Translations under genes and position numbers: made by a program | Source of the DNA: Clostridia bacterium | GTDB lineage: Bacteria; Bacillota; Clostridia; Christensenellales; Aristaeellaceae | Reading direction: 5' to 3' | Assembly (NCBI GenBank): GCA_017526525.1 | Contig: JAFXRG010000022.1 | Location: 1 to 64,000, forward strand | DNA: 64,000 bases | Part shown: in pieces, positions 37,888-46,536 of the stretch | Position numbering within the stretch: position 1 is the first letter of the stretch | Layout: the number at the start of each line of letters is the position of its first letter | Notes under the pieces: generated by a model | The model's database searches: none | What the model was told of the DNA's origin: nothing | Seen by the model: only the letters and a program-made list of their open reading frames with translations

Positions 37888-39566
37888 CAACCATTCCTTC
37901 AGATGATCCTTCATCCTCGCTGATTTTAGGACATGCGCTTCATACCGGAATTGAACAGGGGGTTGAAGCCGGGGTGAATGAATATCTGAATGCCTACCCG
38001 GTCATTACAGACAGTCATATAAACGAACAAATCAAGCTTGAATACTGGATTCCCCGTATCCGGTCACTGATTGACCCTGAAGCGGAATTTGAAGTCCAGA
38101 TTCAAGACCCTGACTTCATCGGGTTTATTGATCTGCTGACCCCGGCGCTTGGATTTCATAATCAGCCAATGCCGAATCTGTATGACCTTGTTGATTTCAA
38201 GTATGCTTCCAGCGCTTCCCGGTATGAAGAATCTGAACAGCTTCACCTTTACAAATACTTCTTTGAAAAGCTGAATCCGGGCAAATTCATTCGGAATCTG
38301 ACTTATTGGGTAATTCCAAAAGTGAACATCAAGCAGAAAGGTAATGAAGACCTTTTGCAATTCCGGGACAGGATTGAAGCGGAACTTCAGAAAAAAGAAA
38401 TCCAGTTTGTGGAAGTGAAGTATGACCCAAACAAGGTGATTCAATTCCTGACCGGGTGTAAGCGCTGCATTGAAGCAAAAGAATATCCTGAAAAACACAG
38501 TTATCTTTGTAACTGGTGTGAATATCAAGACTATTGTGAAAGGGGCGAAACTTATATGTTGCTGCCGAAAAATGAAAGACGGGACTTGACCCAAATTAAG
38601 AAAAAGGTGCTTTGGATGTACGGTAAACCCTTCAGCGGGAAAACGTGGTTTGCTAACCGCTTCCCTGATCCGCTGATGCTGAACACAGATGGGAATATCA
38701 AATATGTGGATTCCCCCTTCCTTCCTATCCGGGATGAAGTGATTGTGAACGGGCGCTTGACTTCCGTGAAGCTTGCGTGGGAAGTCTTCAAGGATGTGAT
38801 TGATGAACTGGCAAAGAAGCAGAACAGCTTCAAAACCATCATTGTTGACCTTCTGGAAGACACTTATGAAATGTGCCGACTGTACATGTATAACCAGATG
38901 GGTATTACACATGAATCTGATGATTCTTTCCGGGCATGGGATAAAGTCAGAACTGAATTCCTTTCCACCATGCGGAAGCTGGTAAACCTTGATTATGAGA
39001 ATATAATCCTTATCTCACATGAGGATACCAGCCGGGACATTACAAAGAAGGGTGGTGATAAGGTAACCGCAATCAAGCCCAACATGCAGGATAAGGTTTC
39101 CAATAAGATTGCTGGTATGGTTGATCTGGTTACCCGGTTGGTTTCTGAAGGTGGAACCCGGAAGCTTTCTTTCAAGAATTCTGAAACCGTCTTTGGCGGT
39201 GGGCGCTTGATTGTGAAGGAAGATGAAATCAATGCGGATTATGATGAATTCATTGCCCTGTATGAAGAAGCGAATTCCAATGCTGCAAAGGCAATGAACA
39301 AGGAAGAAAAGCCCGATATGAACCCCGGTTCCGTTAAGGAAGTGGATACCGGAACAGGTACGATTGTCGGCGCTACCCCGGAAGAACAGAAACAGGAAGA
39401 AGCGGTTGAAGCTGCTGAACAGGAAGAACCTGAAGCGGTTCCCGTTCGCAAGCGGAAGACCAAAGAAGAAGCTATTGCAGAACAGGTGAAGGAACTGGAA
39501 GAAGCGGAAGAAACCCCGGCTGTTGAAGCCCCTGTGAGAAGAACCCGTAAAAAGCGGGAAGAATAA
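37809..39566 (+). CDS. Fusion of PD-(D/E)XK (RecB/Cas4-like) nuclease and Sak4-like AAA ATPase (585 aa)
   Basis: Two recombination functions in one chain. Residues 1-255: SRLECFESCPFKFQMRY at the start, catalytic DLVDFKYAS (D-x-K) with QLHLYKYF, and CNWCEYQDYCERG near 240, which with the early Cys suggests a Cas4/AddB-type iron-sulfur cluster. Residues 262-495: ATPase with Walker A YGKPFSGKTWF, KTIIVDLLE (Walker B) and the AAA_24/Sak4 pattern LNTDGNIKYV and ILISHEDTSRD. The last 80 residues are an acidic and basic low-complexity tail (EEPEAVPVRKRKTKEE). The GTG at 37809 follows AAAGGGGG. Confidence 0.85.
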   Translation: MQFSHSRLECFESCPFKFQMRYINQITTIPSDDPSSSLILGHALHTGIEQGVEAGVNEYLNAYPVITDSHINEQIKLEYWIPRIRSLIDPEAEFEVQIQDPDFIGFIDLLTPALGFHNQPMPNLYDLVDFKYASSASRYEESEQLHLYKYFFEKLNPGKFIRNLTYWVIPKVNIKQKGNEDLLQFRDRIEAELQKKEIQFVEVKYDPNKVIQFLTGCKRCIEAKEYPEKHSYLCNWCEYQDYCERGETYMLLPKNERRDLTQIKKKVLWMYGKPFSGKTWFANRFPDPLMLNTDGNIKYVDSPFLPIRDEVIVNGRLTSVKLAWEVFKDVIDELAKKQNSFKTIIVDLLEDTYEMCRLYMYNQMGITHESDDSFRAWDKVRTEFLSTMRKLVNLDYENIILISHEDTSRDITKKGGDKVTAIKPNMQDKVSNKIAGMVDLVTRLVSEGGTRKLSFKNSETVFGGGRLIVKEDEINADYDEFIALYEEANSNAAKAMNKEEKPDMNPGSVKEVDTGTGTIVGATPEEQKQEEAVEAAEQEEPEAVPVRKRKTKEEAIAEQVKELEEAEETPAVEAPVRRTRKKREE

Positions 39567-39607
39567 ATATAACCTATAAGTAATAATTGAAAGGATGGTA
39601 TTTTACA

Positions 39608-40063
39608 ATGGCTAATAATCTGTTTGCTGAATTTGACAAGGCGGTTGATGTTAAGGCGCTTGCGGAAGAAGTCAAGAATTCTTCTGATTCCCCGGTGTAT
39701 AAGGATGTTCCTGATGGTGAATATGAAATTGAAGTAGAAAAACTGGAACTGGTTGCCACTAAGGAAACCCACAAGCCTATGTTGTCCGGTTGGTTCAAGA
39801 TTGTTTCCGGTGATTTCAAGGGACAGCGGATTTTCATGAATCAGGTGATTGATGAACCCTTCAAGATTCACATTGCAAAAGAATTCCTGAAGGGGCTTTC
39901 TTCCGGGAAGGAAATTGAATTTGAAAGCTATACACAGTTTGGAAACCTGATTATGGATGTGCATGAAGAAATTGACGGGAAGTTTGAATATGGTCTGAAG
40001 TATTCCCACAACCGGAAAGGATACGCACAGTTTGAAATAACAGAAGTGTTTGAACTGGAATAA
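39608..40063 (+). CDS. Phage single-stranded DNA-binding protein, DUF669-like (151 aa)
   Basis: AAAGGATGG precedes the ATG at 39608. The pattern VPDGEYEIEVEKLELVATKETHKPMLSG, then GDFKGQRIFMNQVI is that of phage SSB-like DUF669 proteins placed beside Sak4. It would coat ssDNA during annealing. Confidence 0.75.
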   Translation: MANNLFAEFDKAVDVKALAEEVKNSSDSPVYKDVPDGEYEIEVEKLELVATKETHKPMLSGWFKIVSGDFKGQRIFMNQVIDEPFKIHIAKEFLKGLSSGKEIEFESYTQFGNLIMDVHEEIDGKFEYGLKYSHNRKGYAQFEITEVFELE

Positions 40064-40073
40064 CCAAAATACA

Positions 40074-40103
40074 GGGAAGGGGCAATCAAGCCCCTTCCCT
40101 TTG
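40074..40103 (+). terminator. Terminator after the phage SSB gene
   Basis: GGGAAGGGGC and GCCCCTTCCC pair perfectly (40074-40083, 40090-40099) around AATCAA, followed by TTTG. It lies ten bases after the SSB stop and just before the polymerase remnant. Confidence 0.7.
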
Positions 40104-40113
40104 CTGAAAGAAG

Positions 40114-41526
40114 GTGGTTTTCATTCTGTTCTATGACTTTGAAGTGTTCAAGTATGATTGGCTGGTTGTGGTTCTGGACATGACCAACCAGAAGGAACAC
40201 GATATAGTCAATGACCCGGAAGCGCTTGAAGCATTGTATCAGGCAAACCGGAAAGATATATGGGCTGGATTTAATTCAAGGCATTATGACCAATACATTT
40301 TCAAAGGGATTCTTTGCGGGTTTGATCCGAAAAAAATCAATGACTGGATTATCCTGAAGCAAAGACCCGGATATATGTATTCAAGCCTTTTAAGAAATTA
40401 CCCCCTGAATAACTATGATGTGATGAACAATGTTGACCGGGGTTTGAAAACCTTTGAAGGATTCATGGGGAATAACATCAAGGAAACATCTGTTCCATTC
40501 GACATTGACCGGAAACTGACCGCTGAAGAAATAGCTGAAACCGTGAAGTATTGCCGACATGATGTGGAACAGACCATTCAGGTTTTTCTTATCCGGGTTT
40601 ATTCCCTGATTGACTATTCCGGGACAAGGGATGAAACCATTGTTGAAAAGGTTGAAGTGTACGATGAAACCGGAATCAGCTATTTCCAGTTGGAAGGTGG
40701 ACATTTGGTAGCGGAAGAACCCTACCATGAAGCTTATTTCACTGTTGATGGTGTTCATCCGTTCAACTGGACAAAGATTCCCCTGATTCCCTTCAAGCGG
40801 GATGCGGATGAAATCCCCCTGATTCGGAATGTGAAATCCCTTCAGGATGGATTGAATGATATCCTGTCCAATTTTGAAAACAACATGGAAGAAGATTCCC
40901 GGAACACCATTCTGATTCTTGTGAACTATGATGGTGAAAACCTTGGAACCTTCAGGAAGAACCTTGCCAATTACGGCGCTGTCAAGGTGAAGACCGTTGA
41001 TGGCGCTCCCGGTGATCTGAAGACCCTTCAGATTGAAGTGAATGCGGAAAACTACAAAGCAATCTTGGAAATCTTCAAAAAGGCTATTATTGAAAACGCA
41101 ATGGGCTTTGATGCCAAAGATGATCGGTTAGGGGGACAACCCAACCAGATGAACATTCAGTCCATGTATAGTGACATTGATTTGGATGCTAATGACATGG
41201 AAACAGAATTTCAAGCAAGCTTTGAAGAACTGCTTTGGTTTGTCCGCTGTCATTTCAGCAATATTGGTGTTGGTGACTTTGATCTGGATAACCTTGAAAT
41301 CATCTTTAACCGTGATCTTCCGATGGTGGAAAGCGAAGTTATCAATAACATCCGCAACAGTATTGGTATCTTGTCTGATGAAACACTGGTTGCACAACAT
41401 CCGTGGGTTGATGATGTGCAAATGGAACTGAAGCGGAAAGCCAAACAGCAACAGGAAGAACATGATGCCCTGATGGGTAATGACCCGTTCAAGAAAGACC
41501 CTGATAAAAAGGGTGATGATGAATGA
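40114..41526 (+). pseudogene. In-frame chimera: phage DNA polymerase N-terminus joined to portal protein C-terminus (470 aa)
   Basis: Residues 1 to about 157 are the 3'-5' exonuclease part of a phage family A DNA polymerase (FYDFEVFKYDWLVVV, WAGFNSRHYDQYI, KYCRHDVEQTIQVF with motif Exo III). From about 160 the chain turns into the C-terminal two-thirds of an SPP1 gp6-like portal (VEVYDETGISYF, IPFKRDADEIPLI, ENAMGFDAKDDRLGG, SDETLVAQHPWVDD). The junction is near 40580-40600 and keeps the frame open. The polymerase domain, terminase genes and portal N-terminus are missing. GTG 40114 touches the ribosome binding site AAAGAAGG, so translation may really start at ATT 40123 or CTG 40126. Confidence 0.85.
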
Positions 41527-43331
41527 GTAAGACCCTTGAAGAACAGAAAGCCAAACAACAAGCCTATTGGATTGACCGAATGACTGACCTTGAAGCTTCC
41601 CTTCACAGGGATGCTGAAGAAGTGGTGGGTGATCTTGACCGGGCTTACCGGGCTGCTGAAAGGCAGATTGAATCAGATATTTCCCGCTGGTATGGTCGGT
41701 TTGGCGCTAACAATGGGGTTGTCAGTATGGCTGATGCCCGGAAGCTGCTGACTTCAGGTGAACTGAAAGAATTCAAGTGGACTTTGGAAGAATACCGGAA
41801 ACATGCCAAAGAAAATGCGGATGGTAGATGGGATAAGGAACTTGAAAACGCTTCCGCAAGATGGCACATTTCCCGGTTGGAAGCTATCAAATACCAGCTT
41901 CAGAATTCGGTTGAAGTGCTATACGGTAATCAACTGGATATGCTGGATGGGCTTTTGAAACAGACCTACCTTAATGGGTATGGTCAGACCGCTTTTACTA
42001 TTCAATCCGGTATTGGTATCGGATTTGATATAGCTGGAATCAATGACCGGGCTTTGAAAACTGTCCTGTACAGACCGTGGGCGCTGGACGGAAAGAACTT
42101 TTCCGAAAGAGTTTGGGAAAATAAACAAGCTTTGGTAGGTGAGTTACAGAAACAGCTTACACAAAACCTGATGCGGGGCGGTGATCTGAATTCGGTAATT
42201 GATTCCATTCAACAGAAGTTTGGTGTTTCCCGGTCAAATGCTGCAAGGCTGGTTTATACTGAAAACGCTTATGCTATATCCGTTGCAACCGGGGACAGTT
42301 ACCGGGCAACGGGTGTTGAAAGGTGCGTGTTCATTGCTGTTCTGGATGAAAGAACTTCTGATATCTGTCAATCAATGGATGGAACAGTGATTGAAGTGAA
42401 GGATTATCAGCCGGGGGTTACAGTTCCCCCGCTTCATCCGTGGTGCAGAAGCACAACCGCCCCTTACTATGCTGACATGCAAGGCATTGGGGAACGTGCT
42501 GCTCGTGATCCTGATACCGGGAAAACCTACTATGTTCCCCGTGACATGAAATACCCGGAATGGAAAGAAACCTTCATGACTGACCCTGAAACCGGGGAAG
42601 CTGGTTCCAAAGACGGATTGAAGGAAGTTCTGCCGGGTGCTATACTTAGTTTGGCTGATTGTAAAACTGCTGCTGATGTGGAAGCGCTGATGAAACAGCA
42701 GAACTGGTTCCATTCTAAGACCATCAACGGGAAAGTTTATGACAGCAATGAAGCGTTGTCCCTTGCCGGGTGTGATCTGGACATTGCAAAAGGTGTTTAT
42801 GAAGCACTGGATGATATTTACAAGAAGTTCCCTGAACTGATTGGAAAATTGAACAGTGTTACAACTGCTAACCTTTCCGGTTCCACCTATGCACAATGTT
42901 CCGTTGGTCTTGGAAATGGCGGTGTTACCCTGAATAAGAAGTGGTTTGAAAAGCTTGAAAAACTTGTGAAACAGTACAATATTGACCTGATGGGCGGTTT
43001 CCATCCAGCAGGAACAGATTGGAAATCCATTATTTCACATGAATTCGGTCATGCAATTGACGATTATCTAACCAATACCCTTCAAGCTGCTGGAATGCTG
43101 AACCGCTGGAAACCCAAATACCTTTCCGCTGACCTAAGACCTAAAGTCATGAAAGCTTGCGGGTTGAAAGTTTCAGATGCCCGGACTGCTGTTTCCGGTT
43201 ACGCTACCAAAGACCACTTTGAATGGTTTGCTGAATGCTTTGGTGAAGCAATGAATTCAGCTTCCCCCCGCCCGGTTGCCACTGAATGTATGAAACGATT
43301 GACAGAAATTATCAGAAAGGTGGTCAAATAA
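41523..43331 (+). CDS. MuF/SPP1 gp7-type minor head protein with C-terminal zinc metallopeptidase domain (602 aa)
   Basis: The N-terminal half is a phage minor capsid (MuF) protein: helical start (EEQKAKQQAYWIDRM), ARLVYTENAYAISVATGD and CVFIAVLDERTSDICQSMDG with PPLHPWCRST. The C-terminal 200 residues carry a zincin site, SHEFGHAIDDYL (His506, Glu507, His510), with EWFAECFGEAMN as the likely third ligand. MuF proteins with variable toxin domains are an established class of phage polymorphic effectors that ride in the capsid. The start overlaps the portal remnant stop (ATGA). Confidence 0.85.
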   Translation: MSKTLEEQKAKQQAYWIDRMTDLEASLHRDAEEVVGDLDRAYRAAERQIESDISRWYGRFGANNGVVSMADARKLLTSGELKEFKWTLEEYRKHAKENADGRWDKELENASARWHISRLEAIKYQLQNSVEVLYGNQLDMLDGLLKQTYLNGYGQTAFTIQSGIGIGFDIAGINDRALKTVLYRPWALDGKNFSERVWENKQALVGELQKQLTQNLMRGGDLNSVIDSIQQKFGVSRSNAARLVYTENAYAISVATGDSYRATGVERCVFIAVLDERTSDICQSMDGTVIEVKDYQPGVTVPPLHPWCRSTTAPYYADMQGIGERAARDPDTGKTYYVPRDMKYPEWKETFMTDPETGEAGSKDGLKEVLPGAILSLADCKTAADVEALMKQQNWFHSKTINGKVYDSNEALSLAGCDLDIAKGVYEALDDIYKKFPELIGKLNSVTTANLSGSTYAQCSVGLGNGGVTLNKKWFEKLEKLVKQYNIDLMGGFHPAGTDWKSIISHEFGHAIDDYLTNTLQAAGMLNRWKPKYLSADLRPKVMKACGLKVSDARTAVSGYATKDHFEWFAECFGEAMNSASPRPVATECMKRLTEIIRKVVK

Positions 43332-43332
43332 C

Positions 43333-43479
43333 ATGATGCCTGAATGGTTTGCTGAATGGGTTGAAATGGAAACTGACAATTGGCATTTGAAACCCGGCGC
43401 TCCTGAATGGGTACAAAAGGAATTTGCTGAATGGATGGGTGAACGCAATACTGAAAAGAACGGTATGTGTGTTGACTGA
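43333..43479 (+). CDS. Small acidic Trp-rich protein after the MuF effector, candidate immunity protein (48 aa)
   Basis: The ATG at 43333 lies one base after the MuF stop, with AAAGGTGG ten bases upstream. The product is short and acidic, with five tryptophans in a repeated pattern (PEWFAEWVEME, then PEWVQKEFAEWMGE). I recognise no family. A small acidic gene directly behind a polymorphic toxin is the normal place for its immunity protein, which is the reason for this suggestion. Confidence 0.6.
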   Translation: MMPEWFAEWVEMETDNWHLKPGAPEWVQKEFAEWMGERNTEKNGMCVD

Positions 43480-43493
43480 AAGGGGTGCTGATT

Positions 43494-43751
43494 ATGTCAT
43501 ATCCCCTTTCATCCGCAAGGCGAAACGCTGAAAAGGTTGCCGATAACATTTATGGATTCCACCTGAAACCGGAAGTTCTGGATGATGGTGAATTCTTCAT
43601 CTTCCAGTGGGAAGAAGAAACCGATGAAACCCCGCTTGCTGTTCATAAGAACATGGGCGGGATTTGTTTATATGATCCTGAAGCACATCCAGCTTTCAAG
43701 GATGCGGTAACCGTTTATCAGACTAAGAAAACCGGACAGTTCCCCACATAA
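43494..43751 (+). CDS. Small prophage protein, second candidate immunity or head accessory (85 aa)
   Basis: AAAGGGG lies about eight bases before the ATG at 43494. The protein is acidic and probably alpha/beta (GEFFIFQWEEETDETPL). It has no recognised family. It is the last gene before a terminator and a 387-bp gap, so it belongs with the MuF transcript. Confidence 0.6.
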   Translation: MSYPLSSARRNAEKVADNIYGFHLKPEVLDDGEFFIFQWEEETDETPLAVHKNMGGICLYDPEAHPAFKDAVTVYQTKKTGQFPT

Positions 43752-44138
43752 CAATATTTTTTTTTGTGAACGTGTTTCCGGTTTGTAAGGACAGGAAGTT
43801 TCATCTGCTTCCTGTCCTATTTTCATGATCTTTGTCAGGCACATCCTATAAGGATAAGCTAACCTTTTAGACCTCCGGGGTAGCTGCCCTACTCGCTTGT
43901 TGACCTTCATAGCGAATAACCGCTTTTGGTGCGGGGTGGTTATTGATTGTGATTTGTTCGGTATCGGGGACAAATTATGATCCGGGGTTAGACAGGTGCA
44001 AAGCTGGGCTAATGTGCCGTTTCCCTTGATAAACCCCCAAACGGGTTTATATATTTCCGCTTTCCGGTGCGATAACCGGACAATCAGAACCGGACTGAAC
44101 CGGGTAAACAAATGTGATTGAAGAAAGGATGGTTCCAC
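43752..44138. other. 387-bp structured gap before the capsid genes
   Basis: No gene is seen. The part holds a terminator (43788-43818), a nested stem AATAACC...GGTTATT with an inner CCGC/GCGG pair (43915-43944), and a hairpin ATAAACCC-CCAAAC-GGGTTTAT (44029-44050). It may carry the head-gene promoter, a structured leader, or remains of a lost gene. Confidence 0.45.
43788..43823 (+). terminator. Terminator after the MuF gene cluster
   Basis: AGGACAGGAAG (43788-43798) pairs perfectly with CTTCCTGTCCT (43808-43818), followed by ATTTTC. Confidence 0.7.
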
Positions 44139-44741
44139 ATGAAAAAGGAAGAACTGGTAAAACTTGGACTGACTGAAGAAGATGCTGAAAAGGTTGCAAA
44201 GGCTTCAGAAGAAGAACTGAAGGGTTTTGTTCCCAAAGTCCGGTTTGATGAAGTCAATGAAGCTAAGAAACATGCTGAAGAATCAGTCAAGGAACGGGAC
44301 AAGCAGATTGAAGGGCTGAAATCGTCTGCCGGGGATGCTGAAAAGCTGAAGGAACAGATTGAACAACTGCAAAAAGATAACAAGGAAAAGGATTCACTTC
44401 ATGCCAGTGAAATCAAGAACCTGAAGATTGATAATGCTGTTGAATCTGCCCTTCTTGCTGCTAAATGCAAAAACACCAAAGCTGCAAAGGCGCTTCTGGA
44501 TTTGTCCAAAGCCGAATTGGACGAAAACGGAACTGTCAAAGGAATTGCGGAACAGGTGAAGTCCCTTACAGAAGCAGATGATTCCAAATTCCTGTTTGAA
44601 TCATCCGGGAAACCTAATATCAAAGGTGCTAAGACGGGCGAAGATGGTTCTGATGGCAACGGTGGAAAACCGGATTTGTCAAAGATGAACTATGATGAAA
44701 TCTGTCAGTACCTTGCGGAAAATCCAGATGCAGAAATCTAA
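44139..44741 (+). CDS. Phage scaffold protein, GP20 type (200 aa)
   Basis: Helps assemble the capsid shell and is then lost. Coiled coil over residues 45-110 (KERDKQIEGLKSSAGDAEKL) and a Gly/Asp-rich C-terminal part are typical. AAAGGATGG precedes the ATG at 44139. It directly precedes the major capsid gene, as in SPP1-like phages. Confidence 0.82.
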   Translation: MKKEELVKLGLTEEDAEKVAKASEEELKGFVPKVRFDEVNEAKKHAEESVKERDKQIEGLKSSAGDAEKLKEQIEQLQKDNKEKDSLHASEIKNLKIDNAVESALLAAKCKNTKAAKALLDLSKAELDENGTVKGIAEQVKSLTEADDSKFLFESSGKPNIKGAKTGEDGSDGNGGKPDLSKMNYDEICQYLAENPDAEI

Positions 44742-44767
44742 AATTATCATGAAAGGATGAATTGGAT

Positions 44768-45961
44768 ATGCCTAATAGTAAGTTTGATTCTAAGTCTTTT
44801 AATCCGCAGGCTTTTAAGTATATGGTTGGTCGGATTCCGAATCTGAAAACCAATGAACTGAAGAAAAGTCGGGCGCTTGCGGGAAACCCTGATATCAGGG
44901 ATGTGTTTTCCAGTCAGAACGGTACGGCTTATGCCCGTATTGCTATGCGTGGTCTGCTGGATGGTGATGCTGTGAACTATGATGGTGCTACTAACATTAC
45001 CGCTACCAGCACTAAAACCTTTGAACAGGGTGTTGTTGTTATCGGTCGGGCTAAAGCTTGGACTGAAAAGGATTTCAGCTATGATATCACAGGCGGTGTG
45101 GACTTCATGCAGAATGTCGCACAGCAGGTGCGGGATTATGTAGATGAACTTGACCAGAATACCCTTCTGAAGATTCTGAACGGTATCTTCAAAATGACGG
45201 GTACAAAAAATGTTGAATTCGTCAACAATCATACCTATCAGATTGCGGATGTGATGGGTGCTACTACCCTGAACAGCGCTATCCAGAAGGCTTGCGGTGC
45301 GAACAAGAAAAAGTTCACGCTGACCATCATGCACAGTGTGGTAGCTACCAACCTTGAAAACCTGAAGGTTCTTACTTTCCTGACCTATACGGATAAGGAA
45401 GGGCTGACCCGTGAAATTGGTCTTGCCACTTGGAATGGCAGACTGGTTCTGATTGATGATGAAATGCCTACCTTTGGAACGGCTGCGGAAGGTGCTACCT
45501 ATTCTAAGACTACTGATACCGCTATTGATCCTTGGAAGACCTACTATACCCGTTCCGGGACTTCCCCGAATTATGTGTATACGGCTGTTGCTTCCCCTGT
45601 TGCTTCCAGTCTTGGTGACTACTATGAACCTTCTGTCTATGATACCAACTATGTGACCTATGTGCTTGGTGAAGGGTGCATTTCTTATGAAGATGTTGGT
45701 GCTAAGGTTCCTTATGAGATGGCAAGGGATGCTGCGACTAATGGTGGTCAGGATACCCTGTATGTCCGTCAGCGGAAAGTATTTGCCCCCTTTGGTATCA
45801 GCTATGAAAAAGCTTCTCAGGCTTCCAACAGCCCTACTGATGCTGAACTGGAAGATGGTGCTAACTGGACACTGGTTCATTCCGGTGAAGTCAATGCTTC
45901 TGACCGGACTTATATCAATCACAAGGCTATTCCGATTGCCCGTATCATTTCTAAGGGCTAA
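44768..45961 (+). CDS. Major capsid protein (397 aa)
   Basis: Expected HK97-fold coat protein of an SPP1-like siphovirus. Typical parts: MPNSKFDSKSFNPQAFKYMV at the start, EQGVVVIGRAKAWTEKDFS, HSVVATNLENLKVLTF, and ATWNGRLVLIDDEMP in the core; ends with INHKAIPIARIISKG. A Tyr/Pro/Ser-rich insert (about 255-305) may be a surface loop. The ATG at 44768 follows GAAAGGATG. It appears intact. Confidence 0.88.
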   Translation: MPNSKFDSKSFNPQAFKYMVGRIPNLKTNELKKSRALAGNPDIRDVFSSQNGTAYARIAMRGLLDGDAVNYDGATNITATSTKTFEQGVVVIGRAKAWTEKDFSYDITGGVDFMQNVAQQVRDYVDELDQNTLLKILNGIFKMTGTKNVEFVNNHTYQIADVMGATTLNSAIQKACGANKKKFTLTIMHSVVATNLENLKVLTFLTYTDKEGLTREIGLATWNGRLVLIDDEMPTFGTAAEGATYSKTTDTAIDPWKTYYTRSGTSPNYVYTAVASPVASSLGDYYEPSVYDTNYVTYVLGEGCISYEDVGAKVPYEMARDAATNGGQDTLYVRQRKVFAPFGISYEKASQASNSPTDAELEDGANWTLVHSGEVNASDRTYINHKAIPIARIISKG

Positions 45962-45981
45962 TTTTGAAGGGGGTGCGCTGA

Positions 45982-46536
45982 ATGGCTGATGATCTGAATG
46001 AAGAAGTCACTGAAGAAACCACTGTTAGTGGTTCTTTTGTGACAATGGCTGAAGATTCCACTTCCTTCAGCGCTTCCTTTCTTCAAGAAGTGGTGGATTT
46101 GATATCTGCAATGGGAATAACGCTGACTGATGGGGATGATTATTTACTTTCCTTTTCAGCGGGGTATGTGGAACAGGAAATCAAGAATGCCTGTAATGTT
46201 ACTGAAGTTCCTGAAGGGCTTTACAAAGTGGCAGTTGGGTTGATTGTTTCCCGGTTCCTGACAGCGAAAAAAGCAAAGTTCACTGAAGATGAAGTTGCTT
46301 CAATGGACTTTACCCCAATGTTGAAAGAACTGCATGAAGGGGATACCAAACAGGTTTGGGATACCGAAAGCGGTTCAAGCGCTATGAAAATACCGTGTTG
46401 GCTACCACAATGGGATATGGTACAAATGATATGTATGCTACATCCCTTGCTTATGAAGCTGCTAAAGCCAATGCGGAAATCAACCAGACCGCTTCCGACT
46501 ATGCTACCAAAATGGCTGAAGTCCAGAAGGAAATGA
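45982..46536 (+). pseudogene. Head-tail connector N-terminus, fused out of frame to tape measure DNA
   Basis: The first about 130 codons (VVDLISAMGITLTDGDDYLL, LYKVAVGLIVSRFL, MLKELHEGDTKQVWD) are a head-tail connector of the gp6/gp15 type. After about 46370 the frame reads through tape-measure DNA in the wrong phase (AMKIPCWLPQWDMV...) until a stop at 46534-46536. The stretch CGGTTCAAGCGC (46371-46382) fits both original genes, so it may mark the deletion point. Confidence 0.8.

Noticed and set aside
37809-38560. Cas4 as a sign of a CRISPR system
   Set aside because: The Cas4-like nuclease is part of a phage recombination fusion with a Sak4 ATPase; no cas1, cas2 or repeats are present.
46356-46410. 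TTG at 46356 as start of a complete tape measure gene
   Set aside because: It lies in connector-derived DNA in a different frame; the tape measure sequence begins only after the deletion joint, so there is no native start.
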